DNA from: Sulfurovum sp.
Lineage (GTDB): Bacteria > Campylobacterota > Campylobacteria > Campylobacterales > Sulfurovaceae
Direction: 5' to 3'
Assembly (NCBI GenBank): GCA_021166685.1
Contig: JAJPEU010000013.1
Location: 1 to 64,000 of the forward strand
DNA length: 64,000 nucleotides
The notes under the pieces are model-generated. The model was not told where the DNA came from, did not search any database, and was given only the letters and a program-made list of their open reading frames with translations. The position numbers were made by a program, and so were the translations under genes. Below are positions 31,112 to 39,767 of this stretch, piece after piece. Every line of letters starts with the position of its first letter. Position 1 is the stretch's first letter.

Positions 31112-32386
31112 TCAATAATTGAATTTCTGCCCCTCTTTTTGGGTTTTAACGTAAAGATAATGGGCATGAACGATTTGATAGCCCATCCATCCGAATGAAA
31201 GTATCGTCAAGAGTGAGGCAAGCAAAATGAATTGCGGCACAATAAGCGACATTATCAATGCAGCCATCATTGAGCAATGTATCCAGAAGTGCTTTTTTGC
31301 GGTTTTGGGATGGATAATCTCGTGCATCATCGGTGCGGTAAAGTAGCCTTGGCTGCTAAGATGAAACCATGTAAGAAAGGGAACGATCTTGTAAAACATT
31401 GCAAAAACAATGCTGAGCGCAAAAGCACCGAACCATAGATACGCCAGCGTATGAACCCATGCCGTCTGAACAAAAAGCCCAAGCATAAAGCAGAGCATGC
31501 TGACGATCAAACTTCCCAGTCCCAGCCGCCAGAACCACACGGTGGCATCGCTGATGGGGCGTTTGCGCTGCGAAAGCCTTTTGAGCGCAAGGAGGGCGTA
31601 AGCAACTAAAAGCAGTGCCAAGACAAGATGGCAAACAGCCCATATATCAGGCAGGAAAAAAGATACGATGGAAGCTATGGCCAGTAAAAACAGTATGCCA
31701 CCGGATAGATACTTGCCCATGATGTTTGGATAGGGCGGCGTGACATAAAACATCTCGATCACCTGAAAGGAGATGGAGATAATCAATACCGCAATCCATC
31801 CAAACAGCCCAAATGAATAGTGCGCGGTTTTGATTTCAACATAGTGTACCCCTTCGTTGTAGCCTCCAAGCACTGTGGTAAGATAAAGTGCAGCAAGTAC
31901 CAGCAGTACCAATGAAAACAGCGCAGCGGTGATGCCTTTTGACGAAGAGGAATGGTTGGAAAGCCGTAAGAGTTTTTCTATCATAATGAAAGCGATAAAT
32001 AAAATTGATCCGCCCAATAATACTGATGCAAGCAGATAAAGCCATGAAATCTTCCCAAAATGAAAGGCGAACAAAAGAGTGATGATTCCCACAACCAAAG
32101 GATACTGTACCCAATTGGCCTTTTTTATCGGGGAGGTAAGCTTAACTCCGGCGATTACAGGGAGCATTTGAAAAAGTGCTGCTAGCATCACAGAGAGCAT
32201 AATGCCCAAAGTAAAAACATGGGTCAGGACAAGTGCACCTTTTGATGCCGGGTCAAAAACCTCGTTTTGATAGATTGCCAGCAAAACTCCTCCAACGATG
32301 CCGAACAGAGCCCCTTGTAGAAAAAATCTGAAAACGACCGATATAGGAGGCGCTTGGTCCAGTGAGAGCCCTTTTTGGCTAAACAA
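31112..32386 (-). CDS. Twelve-helix membrane protein, haem-copper-oxidase/NnrS-like
   Basis: A 424-residue protein with about twelve transmembrane helices. The second helix pair carries ALVLTHVFTLGIMLSVMLAALFQMLPVIAGV, and histidines also occur in AHYSFGLFGW and TAWVHTLAYLWFGA, a spacing reminiscent of subunit I-like and NnrS-like haem proteins. It overlaps the DUF2249 gene by eight bases and is the last gene of the FNR-box-linked cluster, which suggests a role in nitric oxide or oxygen stress. Family assignment is tentative. Confidence 0.65.
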   Translation of the reverse strand: MFSQKGLSLDQAPPISVVFRFFLQGALFGIVGGVLLAIYQNEVFDPASKGALVLTHVFTLGIMLSVMLAALFQMLPVIAGVKLTSPIKKANWVQYPLVVGIITLLFAFHFGKISWLYLLASVLLGGSILFIAFIMIEKLLRLSNHSSSSKGITAALFSLVLLVLAALYLTTVLGGYNEGVHYVEIKTAHYSFGLFGWIAVLIISISFQVIEMFYVTPPYPNIMGKYLSGGILFLLAIASIVSFFLPDIWAVCHLVLALLLVAYALLALKRLSQRKRPISDATVWFWRLGLGSLIVSMLCFMLGLFVQTAWVHTLAYLWFGAFALSIVFAMFYKIVPFLTWFHLSSQGYFTAPMMHEIIHPKTAKKHFWIHCSMMAALIMSLIVPQFILLASLLTILSFGWMGYQIVHAHYLYVKTQKEGQKFNY

Positions 32387-32630
32387 GGAGCAGCTCCTTG
32401 AGGTCTGCAGTGTGGTTTTTGGTGATTAGAATATGCCATGTTCCTTCATCGTCTTCATGGCTCAATACCTGAAAATGATGTTCTTGGGCAAGATCTATCA
32501 GCGGAATAGGATTCTTGCGATGAACCATGTAAAGATAATTTGTATCATCCAGACTCTTTAGTATATTAATGGCCATTGCCAATGGTTTAGGGTGCTCCAA
32601 TTCTCTGGCATCAAGTGTAATTTTTTTCAT
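32379..32630 (-). CDS. DUF2249 protein
   Basis: An 83-residue protein beginning MKKITLDARELEHPKPLAMAINILKSLDD and ending with EDDEGTWHILITK, typical of the DUF2249 family, which has a TusA-like fold. Such genes often sit next to hemerythrins and NO-stress genes in denitrifiers. No cysteine of the TusA CPxP motif is present. It overlaps both neighbours by a few bases and is surely cotranscribed with them. Confidence 0.85.
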   Translation of the reverse strand: MKKITLDARELEHPKPLAMAINILKSLDDTNYLYMVHRKNPIPLIDLAQEHHFQVLSHEDDEGTWHILITKNHTADLKELLLV

Positions 32631-33067
32631 AATTGTGTATGTTTCATTGTCTCCAGGGTTTCTTCTTTGATTGTGACGGGAAGAATGTTGTCACACATGG
32701 CATACAGCATCTGTTCTTCTTTCATGTTGTGCTGCTGCAGCAGGATCATCATCGATTCAGCCAACGAAAGACAGGCATCCATATCCTCATCAATAATGGC
32801 TGAAGCCATTTTTCCGATCAACCCTTTAACTTGTTCGTGTTCGTATCTCATAACCGCAGTAGGCCCTTCCGTGCTTCCTGTTTGTTTTTCAAAAGCAGGG
32901 AAAAGCACTTCTTCCTCTTTTTTAAAATGCTGAAGAGTTTCATGCGCAAAAATTTCAAATTGTTTGGTTGCCTCTTCCCAATCTTTTTTTGATGCAGCTT
33001 TTTCGGCTTTGGCAAAATAATTATCGCACGCTCTGTGCTCGTCTTTCATATAGTGAGAAATAATCAT
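32627..33067 (-). CDS. Hemerythrin-like protein
   Basis: A 146-residue four-helix protein with the di-iron ligands of hemerythrins: His in ISHYMKDEHR, HETLQHFKKEEEVLFPAFE (H-H/E-E pattern) and MRYEHEQVKG, LLQQHNMKEEQMLY. Hemerythrins bind O2 or NO and in anaerobes often serve in sensing or damage repair. It starts after a 28-base gap from the FmdE-like gene, with AAGGATAT as ribosome site, and is followed by DUF2249. Confidence 0.9.
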   Translation of the reverse strand: MIISHYMKDEHRACDNYFAKAEKAASKKDWEEATKQFEIFAHETLQHFKKEEEVLFPAFEKQTGSTEGPTAVMRYEHEQVKGLIGKMASAIIDEDMDACLSLAESMMILLQQHNMKEEQMLYAMCDNILPVTIKEETLETMKHTQL

Positions 33068-33095
33068 AATAAATATCCTTTATAGTTTATTTTGT

Positions 33096-33698
33096 TTAAT
33101 GTATAGTGATCATGTGATCCCACAGCTCTTTTGTGAGAAGTATCTTGCTAACGCGCTCTTGCCACAGTCTTCCAAAAAGTTTTTGTTCTTCATCAGAAGC
33201 AGTCTTGTTAAGGCTTTTTCCCATTAACGGCATCATATTTTGATCACCCGGCACCATAGAAGGATTATAGCTGAGTGAAACTGATTGATTGGTGTCTTGT
33301 CTGGTTAGTGTAACTTCGCCTTCCATAGGAACGTTGAAAGAGACAAGATTATTTCTGCTGAAATTGCCTTGAATTCCTTTAAATCCTCCAATGCCGTTTG
33401 CGCCTACGATGAAAGAGATGACATTGGCAATAACACCCGTTACACCCTCGTTTTCCGGAGTTTTCATCGCAACATGGATATTGCCTCTTTGGGGGATCTC
33501 TCCTGTATAAAGTTTCTCGAGTGCTTTAAGTGCCATAAGGTATGCTCCGGCAACGGTAGGGCATGAATGCCCTGCCAGTTTGACGCAGTCTAGATAGGTA
33601 ATGTCTATCTTCCCTTCTTCAATGGCACCCAAAAAGTGACTCAGGGAATCGTAAAGCTGTATCGTTTGTACATCATTGTAAAAATCGGGGTATTTCAT
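33096..33698 (-). CDS. FmdE-like protein
   Basis: A 200-residue protein with DCVKLAGHSCPTVAGAYLMALKALEKLY, the GH-CP motif of the FmdE family, and a glycine-rich VGANGIGGFKGIQGNF stretch. FmdE was named from methanogen formylmethanofuran dehydrogenase, but the family is wide and its function in denitrifiers is unknown. The gene is first behind the minus-strand FNR-type promoter, ahead of hemerythrin, DUF2249 and the twelve-helix protein. Confidence 0.6.
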   Translation of the reverse strand: MKYPDFYNDVQTIQLYDSLSHFLGAIEEGKIDITYLDCVKLAGHSCPTVAGAYLMALKALEKLYTGEIPQRGNIHVAMKTPENEGVTGVIANVISFIVGANGIGGFKGIQGNFSRNNLVSFNVPMEGEVTLTRQDTNQSVSLSYNPSMVPGDQNMMPLMGKSLNKTASDEEQKLFGRLWQERVSKILLTKELWDHMITIH

Positions 33699-33733
33699 TT
33701 TATTTTCCTAAGCTATTTTATATTTTAATGCAT

Positions 33734-33801
33734 ATTGTAATAAAAATATTAACTTTTTAGATTGACACACATCAATTGATGGAACTAGGTTATTATATAA
33801 T
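33734..33801. promoter_or_regulatory. Shared FNR-type box between divergent promoters
   Basis: TTGAC-ACAC-ATCAA (33762-33775) is one base from the FNR consensus. On the plus strand TATAAT (33796-33801) puts the start about 40 bases after the box centre. On the minus strand TACAAT (33739-33734) puts that start about 41 bases from the same centre. Both distances suit a class II activator, so one box probably drives both operons. Confidence 0.65.
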
Positions 33802-33899
33802 AGTTTTTATTTTCAAATGATTGGGATTTATTGTTGCAGATCAAATGTTAACTAAAATAAAAAGTATATAATTTCTAAAATTATAAAACAAGGAAACAG

Positions 33900-34883
33900 A
33901 TGAGTGAATTTTTAGGGAATGGTATGCCTGCTGACTTGCCGGAAGGGCATCCGGTAAGAGTTTATTTGGATGAAAATAGGCTCGTCAGGGAGCTGATTGG
34001 TAAAATAAAGAATATAAATATTCAAGAAGAAAGTGAAAATTTTACAAAACTGTTTAAAAGTCTGCGTCTTGTTGAAAAGCATTTTGCCAGAAAAGAGAAT
34101 CAGCTTTTCCCGTATTTGGAAAAATACGGATGGACAAGCCCCAGCCAAAATATGTGGGCGTTTCATGATCAAATCAGAGATGAGATAAAAGCTGTACGCA
34201 AAGCGATAGAATCAGGCGATATCGTTCTGGTTTCTCAAAATTTAGCGCAGATTTTTAGGAGTTTGGAGCATTTGATGGTTGTTGAAGAAAATAGGCTTTT
34301 GCCTAATGCGCTTAATATGCTTAGCGAGGAGGATTGGAAAGAGATGCGAGAGGGCGATGAGGAGATAGGATGGATGCTGGATGTTCCGCCTGTTGCTTAT
34401 CCTGAGCCAAGTGAAGAGGCGTATATCCACCCAAGCAAAGATACCAAAAAACGGAATCTTCCTTTTTCGCTCGAGGACAGAATAAAACTTGACGAAGGCT
34501 ATATGCTTCCCGAGCAGATCAATCTTTTGTTAAAATTTATGCCGGTGGACATAACCTATGTAGATGAAAACGATACGGTTATTTTTTACAATCGGGGAGA
34601 AGACAGAGTTTTTCCGCGAAGCGCTGGAATTATTGGGCGGGAAGTGAAATTTTGCCATCCGCCCAAAAGCGTGGATCAAGTTTTGATGATACTCAGGGAG
34701 TTCAAAGCCGGAAGAAAAGATGAAGCGGAATTTTGGATAGAGTTTAAAGGAAAGTTTATCCATATAAGGTATTTTGCGATACGCGACGAAGAAGGGGCAT
34801 ACAAAGGCGTTATAGAGGTAAGCCAGGATGTAACGCATATTAGAAGTCTCAGCGGAGAGCGAAGACTTTTGGATTGGAAGTAA
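33900..34883 (+). CDS. Hemerythrin-PAS sensor protein (DUF438-like)
   Basis: A 327-residue protein. Residues about 15-150 form a hemerythrin-like four-helix domain (LRLVEKHFARKENQLFPYLEKYG, AFHDQIRDEIKAVRKAI, LEHLMVVEENRLLPNAL). Residues about 200-320 form a PAS domain (LPEQINLLLKFMPVDITYVDENDTVIFYNRG, FCHPPKSVDQVLMIL, YKGVIEVSQDVTHIRSL). The pair is typical of the COG2461 family. There is no output domain, so signalling would go through a partner. The upstream FNR-type promoter suggests expression under oxygen limitation. Confidence 0.85.
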   Translation: MSEFLGNGMPADLPEGHPVRVYLDENRLVRELIGKIKNINIQEESENFTKLFKSLRLVEKHFARKENQLFPYLEKYGWTSPSQNMWAFHDQIRDEIKAVRKAIESGDIVLVSQNLAQIFRSLEHLMVVEENRLLPNALNMLSEEDWKEMREGDEEIGWMLDVPPVAYPEPSEEAYIHPSKDTKKRNLPFSLEDRIKLDEGYMLPEQINLLLKFMPVDITYVDENDTVIFYNRGEDRVFPRSAGIIGREVKFCHPPKSVDQVLMILREFKAGRKDEAEFWIEFKGKFIHIRYFAIRDEEGAYKGVIEVSQDVTHIRSLSGERRLLDWK

Positions 34884-34886
34884 AGG

Positions 34887-35594
34887 ATGATTGTGAATGA
34901 CATAGCAACGGTGTTATCCGTACAGATCGGAAGCGTAACCAAAGAGGGCGAGGAAAACAGCAAAGAATTTCTTACAAAAACGTATGAGACCGCTTCGTAT
35001 AAGCGCCCCGTTTCAGAAAACGTAAGGGTGACAAAAAACGGGATAGAAAGCGATTTTGTGGCCGATACGGTTCATCATGGAGGGGTCGACAAAGCAGTGT
35101 TTGCCAACAGTTTTAAAAATTATGAGAGCTGGAAAAACTTTTTGGGTCTGGATGTCTTGGCATTCGGCGCTTTGGCGGAAAATCTGACATTCGATGCGAT
35201 AGACGAAACCGACGTATGCATCGGCGACGTGCATAAAATAGGCTCGGTGATAATGGAAGTTTCCCAGCCCAGAAAGCCTTGCTGGAAAATCTCCAGAAGA
35301 TGGCAGAACAGACACTTTACCAAAGAGATCTACGATACCGGAAAAACGGGATGGTATTACAGGGTCATCAAAGAGGGGATGCTGGCCAAAGGCGATAAAG
35401 TGGAGCTTGTCAGCAGACAAAATGTTTTGGTGAGCATTCAAGAAGCCAACGAAGCTTTTAAAGACCCCGACGAACATACCGGTACGGTGGAAAAACTTAT
35501 GCAGCTTGATGTGCTGGCGCCTGCTTGGAAGAGGGGACTTGAAAAAAGGGTAGCCAACAAACATGAAATTTTGGAATATATGAGAGTCGATTAA
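34887..35594 (+). CDS. MOSC-domain protein (YiiM-like)
   Basis: A 235-residue MOSC protein. HHGGVDKAVFANSFKNYESWK, FGALAENLTFDAIDETDVCIGDVHKIG and SQPRKPCWKISRRW with the conserved Cys are the YiiM/YuaD pattern. MOSC proteins handle molybdenum-cofactor sulfur or reduce N-hydroxylated compounds with molybdenum cofactor. Three bases separate it from the hemerythrin-PAS gene, so it is cotranscribed and probably under the same FNR-type control. Confidence 0.88.
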   Translation: MIVNDIATVLSVQIGSVTKEGEENSKEFLTKTYETASYKRPVSENVRVTKNGIESDFVADTVHHGGVDKAVFANSFKNYESWKNFLGLDVLAFGALAENLTFDAIDETDVCIGDVHKIGSVIMEVSQPRKPCWKISRRWQNRHFTKEIYDTGKTGWYYRVIKEGMLAKGDKVELVSRQNVLVSIQEANEAFKDPDEHTGTVEKLMQLDVLAPAWKRGLEKRVANKHEILEYMRVD

Positions 35595-35882
35595 CGTGGC
35601 TTTGTAAGCTCTCGCCGTTCGGGGCGGGACCATAAGACATGGTATTCTTTTGGCATGACACACCATTTCTGTTTGCATTCGCCCAAGAACAATCCTGCTG
35701 ATCATCATGCAAACAGCTGTCATTAAAATATAATGACTTGACAGTACAGGGGGAGAAATCTTTTGGCAGAACATAATCAGGTTTTGGTCACATGAGAACG
35801 GTTGCGACATAATATCGGAGTTTTTCATTCTAGGCTTTCCTTTCGTCCAAGGCTGTATGCCCTGGATGCATTGATAGCACTA
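35595..35882. other. Intergenic gap between converging genes
   Basis: These 288 bases separate the MOSC gene from the converging nirA-type gene. I see no gene, tRNA or clear terminator. The part near 35610-35640 is GC-rich with a weak CGCC/GGCG pairing. Confidence 0.35.
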
Positions 35883-37802
35883 CTATATTTCTTCAAGTAT
35901 TACAAGAAGTTCTGAAAAAACCCGTGCCCTTGTTTTTTTATTGTTATCTGTCATCATATAGATCATCTCACTAAGCTTATCTGGTACTTTGGGGTTCACT
36001 TGACTTACCTCGTTTTTTTTGATCTTACGATCATTCTGCAAAATGATCTCAAAATCTTCAATACCCATATAGCGTTTTCCCCCTGTAAGCATTGTAAAAA
36101 GCTTGAGTCCAAAATCAAAGATTTCAAAACTCTCTTTTTTATATGTTTTGGGAGATGCATCAAGTTCAAAAAAGAGATCAAGGCCTAGTTTTTCATTTAA
36201 AATATAGTTGATCTTGGTATAAAATCCTAATGCCTGATAAGTATAATTCGTCCCTAAAAAACGTGATTCAAAACGCTCAAAAGTTTCACTTCTTAATTTA
36301 AATTTTGCATATGCTTTCAACAGATACTTCACATGATGTTTAGCTTCTGTTAGAGGAAGAGCTTTGTGTAATCTTTTAGCCTCTTGTGCCCCATTGATGA
36401 TTTTACCCCCCAAAAAGAGATGTACGCCATCAACACGATTCCCTGCTTCATCTTTGGCGATACACCCCTCAAAACCTATATCCGCGATACCATGTATGCC
36501 ACATCCTTTAGGGCAAGCTGACCAGTTCATACGCACACTGCCATGCTCAATAGCCACCTCAGAGCTTAAAAATGTTGCCATTTCTATGGCATCAGATTTA
36601 TTGGGGATAACACCAAAACTACAGGTTTTTGAACCGGCACATGCAATCATGCCGTTAAAAAATATCGCATTAAATGATTTGTATTTTTGGATAATATCTG
36701 TTGCTTCAAGTAGCTCTATTTTTTCTCTGTCTACTCCTATAATATAAAGGTTCTGATCATAAGAGAGCCGCAATTCTCCTGAACCAAACGACGTAGAAGC
36801 TTCCGCAGCCCTAATCATGTCAGAGCCTGAAAATATACCAGTTGGTATAACCATCTTATATGCGTAGGTATTATTTTTCATCAAAACTTTATTTGCTCCT
36901 ATCGCGATATTTTCGGACTGAACCATTGTCTGTCCTGCTGATGCAAAATCGATACCGGCTTCTTTTTTGAGTGCGTTGGTAAAATTTTCTACACCTGCAT
37001 CCTGAAGCAGGAAATATAGTCTGTTTTTATTACGGTTATCACGATACCCGTAGGTTTTAAAGAGCCGTAAAAGTGCCAGATAAAATGCTGCAACTTGTTC
37101 AAGTTTCACAAAAAGATTTATATCCTGTGCTTGAATCCCTACCTTTCCGCCCAAATAGACATTAAACCCAAACTCACCCTCTTTGTTTGCAAGAGCAAAA
37201 CAGCAATCATGTCCAAAAATATTACAAGAGTTAGATAGAGATCCCAATATTCCCGTATTAAATTTACGCGGCAGCACAGAAATCCACTCTGGATTTTCTA
37301 TGACAAAGGATTGCAGTTCATTGACAACAGGCTTAATGGCTATAACATTATCAAAAGCCAAGCCGTCCAGCGGATCAGAGACAATATTTCTAGGATTATC
37401 AGCCCCTGTTTGAAAGGTAGTGATGCCCACTTCATGTAATTGGCGTAAAACTGTAGCAATATGTTCTATTTTCAAATAACGCAGCTCTATCTGCATACGT
37501 GTAGTGATATCCATATAATCATCACCATACTTTTTAGCCACTTCGCCGATACGTATAGCCTGCTCACTCGTAAGCTGTCCTATGGGCACGCGTACTCTTA
37601 GCATAAAGTCTTCACATTTATTAAATAGTCCGAAACATTTTAAAAAATATCCACTATCTTCTTCTGAAAGCTTTTCATAGCCGCCTGCTGCTATTTCATC
37701 TAGACGGGAATAGACATCCATAGGCTCTTTGAGCTCTTTTATTTTTTCGATTTTATTCATTTTCATATTTCTTGACTCAGATACTTGTTTTAAGATTTCC
37801 AT
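35883..37802 (-). CDS. nirA: Sirohaem nitrite reductase, NirA type
   Basis: A 639-residue ferredoxin-dependent nitrite/sulfite reductase that would reduce nitrite to ammonium. Two ferrite-like half domains (FMLRVRVPIGQLTSEQA; TGADNPRNIVSDPL) lead to the sirohaem/[4Fe-4S] cysteines ACAGSKTCSFG and SACPKGCGIHG. The neighbours (nitrite channel and kinase-phosphatase) favour nitrite over sulfite. About 100 residues after the usual end (KTYKKESFEIFDFGLKLFTML ... ELLVILEEI) form an unassigned C-terminal extension. Start by ATG 37802 behind AAAGGAT; an internal ATG a few codons later is possible. Twenty bases separate it from the kinase gene. Confidence 0.85.
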   Translation of the reverse strand: MEILKQVSESRNMKMNKIEKIKELKEPMDVYSRLDEIAAGGYEKLSEEDSGYFLKCFGLFNKCEDFMLRVRVPIGQLTSEQAIRIGEVAKKYGDDYMDITTRMQIELRYLKIEHIATVLRQLHEVGITTFQTGADNPRNIVSDPLDGLAFDNVIAIKPVVNELQSFVIENPEWISVLPRKFNTGILGSLSNSCNIFGHDCCFALANKEGEFGFNVYLGGKVGIQAQDINLFVKLEQVAAFYLALLRLFKTYGYRDNRNKNRLYFLLQDAGVENFTNALKKEAGIDFASAGQTMVQSENIAIGANKVLMKNNTYAYKMVIPTGIFSGSDMIRAAEASTSFGSGELRLSYDQNLYIIGVDREKIELLEATDIIQKYKSFNAIFFNGMIACAGSKTCSFGVIPNKSDAIEMATFLSSEVAIEHGSVRMNWSACPKGCGIHGIADIGFEGCIAKDEAGNRVDGVHLFLGGKIINGAQEAKRLHKALPLTEAKHHVKYLLKAYAKFKLRSETFERFESRFLGTNYTYQALGFYTKINYILNEKLGLDLFFELDASPKTYKKESFEIFDFGLKLFTMLTGGKRYMGIEDFEIILQNDRKIKKNEVSQVNPKVPDKLSEMIYMMTDNNKKTRARVFSELLVILEEI

Positions 37803-37822
37803 TTTTTATCCTTTGTTTGTTT

Positions 37823-39547
37823 TCAACGTATATTTAATAGTAAAAAGATATTGATCGCCGTCAATACTCCTGCAACAATCTGCCAGTATGCCACCGGATT
37901 TCTCTCCACTAGCGGCGGATGTACTTTTTTTAGATATTTCGGATTGGGATAGCGCAGGTCATAGATAAACTCGGAGAGTTCACTATGGCGCTTGTATGGG
38001 TCAACATGCAAGGCTTTGCGAAGCGCCTCATCGATCCAGATCGGGACATCGCTGTTCTGTGTGTAAAGGGGGGCGTATTTGAGCCTGTGCTGTGCACCCT
38101 TCGTATTTGCCGCCGCGACCCTCGTGCCATAGGGAAGTTTCCCGGATAACATCTGGTAGACGATCACTGCCAGAGAAAAAAGATCGGATCGATACGTACC
38201 GGCATCTCCAAGAAAATACTCTGGGGCAGAATAGGTCATTGTGCCCAAAATATCTCCTTCATCTGTCAATGTATTTATCTCGGCAATACCTGCAATTCTC
38301 ACTGCACCAAGATCGATAATCTTTATACTGCCGGTTTTGTCGATCATGATATTTACCGGGCGTAAATCCTGATGGATCATCTCCTGTCTGTGAAAGGCAA
38401 GAAGCCCTTTTGCCACTTGTTGGGCAATTTCTCTAACCTCTTCAAGAGAAGGTTTTGGATTGTCGATCATCCATTGCCGGAGTGTCTGTCCCTCTACATA
38501 CTCCATTACCGTATAAAGATAATTGCGTTCTCTATCCTGGGGATAAGCTTTGAGCACATGCTGGTTATGAATACGTCTGGCTATCCACTCTTCAAGCAAG
38601 AAACGTTCCAGATACGCTTTATCCTCTTTATGCTCGGTTGAAGGTATCTTGATGACCGCTGAAGCATCTGTTGCGTTATCTTTGGCAAGATAGACATGAC
38701 TTCGGTTGCTGTTGCTAAGTTCTCTTATAATGGTATATCCATCAAATTCCATCCTTGCTTCAAGGATAGGAGGTATTTGTTTAAACGGTAGATTCTGCTG
38801 CATTTCCTCAGCGTTTTCCTGCGGAAGTGCCTCTATCCTGATGATCTGAATGGTGAGATTGTCGTCACTGCCCTCCTGGTAGGCTTTTTCTACAATATCT
38901 TTTGCTTTGAGCTCAAAACTTTCATCATTCTCAGAGACTTTTTCTACCAGCCATTCATCATTGACAAACTCATACACTCCGTCTGTCATAAAGAGAAAAA
39001 CATCTCTTTCTTTCACGTCCAGTGCTTCATAGTCAATACGCACATTTGCATCTATTCCCAGCGCTCTGGCGAGATAACTTTTGTCCCGGGAAACCCAGGT
39101 TCTGTGGTCTGCGGTAAGCTGTTCAAGCACACTGTTTCTGAGCCTATAGATACGGATATCTCCGATATGAAAGAGATATGCCGTTGTTGACTTGATCACC
39201 ATCGCGCTAAAAGTACACACATACCCCCTGTCCTTTTCAAGGTGATAAAGGTTTTGCCTGTTTTGTGCATAGATCCATGAGTTTGTCGCCTGTATCACCC
39301 TTTGTGCAGATTTTTTGACCGACCATGCTTCGGAGGTGCTGAAGTAATCTTCCAAAAAGTATGTTACTGATATCTTGCTCGCCTCTTGGCTAACCTTAGA
39401 GCTGCTAATCCCGTCAGCCATGGCAATAGCAACTCCTTTAGTGGAGAGCAAAGGCTCGGAAGGGACACGGACATCATGAAAATCCTGGTTAATCTCTTTG
39501 CGCCCTTTGGCCGTGTATTGCCCAATGGAGAGCTGTAACTGTGACAT
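37823..39547 (-). CDS. Fused PP2C phosphatase and Ser/Thr protein kinase
   Basis: A 574-residue regulator. Residues 1-240 are a PP2C phosphatase (QDFHDV, VAIAMADGISSS, FHIGDIRIYRL, FMTDGVYEF, SDDNLTIQ with metal-binding Asp residues). Residues about 265-530 are a Hanks-type kinase: ATP lysine in SAVIKIP, catalytic loop HQDLRPVNIMID (HRD changed to HQD, Lys to Arg) and IIDLGAV in place of DFG. One transmembrane helix ends the protein (WQIVAGVLTAINIFLLL). Such fusions recur next to nitrate/nitrite assimilation genes, where they presumably control transport or reduction. It lies between nirC and nirA on the same strand. Confidence 0.88.
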   Translation of the reverse strand: MSQLQLSIGQYTAKGRKEINQDFHDVRVPSEPLLSTKGVAIAMADGISSSKVSQEASKISVTYFLEDYFSTSEAWSVKKSAQRVIQATNSWIYAQNRQNLYHLEKDRGYVCTFSAMVIKSTTAYLFHIGDIRIYRLRNSVLEQLTADHRTWVSRDKSYLARALGIDANVRIDYEALDVKERDVFLFMTDGVYEFVNDEWLVEKVSENDESFELKAKDIVEKAYQEGSDDNLTIQIIRIEALPQENAEEMQQNLPFKQIPPILEARMEFDGYTIIRELSNSNRSHVYLAKDNATDASAVIKIPSTEHKEDKAYLERFLLEEWIARRIHNQHVLKAYPQDRERNYLYTVMEYVEGQTLRQWMIDNPKPSLEEVREIAQQVAKGLLAFHRQEMIHQDLRPVNIMIDKTGSIKIIDLGAVRIAGIAEINTLTDEGDILGTMTYSAPEYFLGDAGTYRSDLFSLAVIVYQMLSGKLPYGTRVAAANTKGAQHRLKYAPLYTQNSDVPIWIDEALRKALHVDPYKRHSELSEFIYDLRYPNPKYLKKVHPPLVERNPVAYWQIVAGVLTAINIFLLLNIR

Positions 39548-39767
39548 CGTTTCTCCTTAAAATTTTCAAGTAAAGCCTGACAAAACAAAAATTAAGTGTC
39601 AGGCCTTAATAAAAAATCTTTTTGCCAGAATTTGTATGGGTAAACTTTCCATTCAACGTGATAAGTACGCCATCGCCTTTTGGATTTTTTTTCGATATCC
39701 ATAGAAAAGTCAATGGCCCGCACGATCTCTTTTAGATACTATCTGGCCGAAACAGGGCAGTATCTAT

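Noticed and set aside
35013-35828. A 271-residue minus-strand frame opposite the MOSC gene
   Set aside because: It lies opposite a clear MOSC gene, has a cysteine/histidine-rich random composition and no family pattern.
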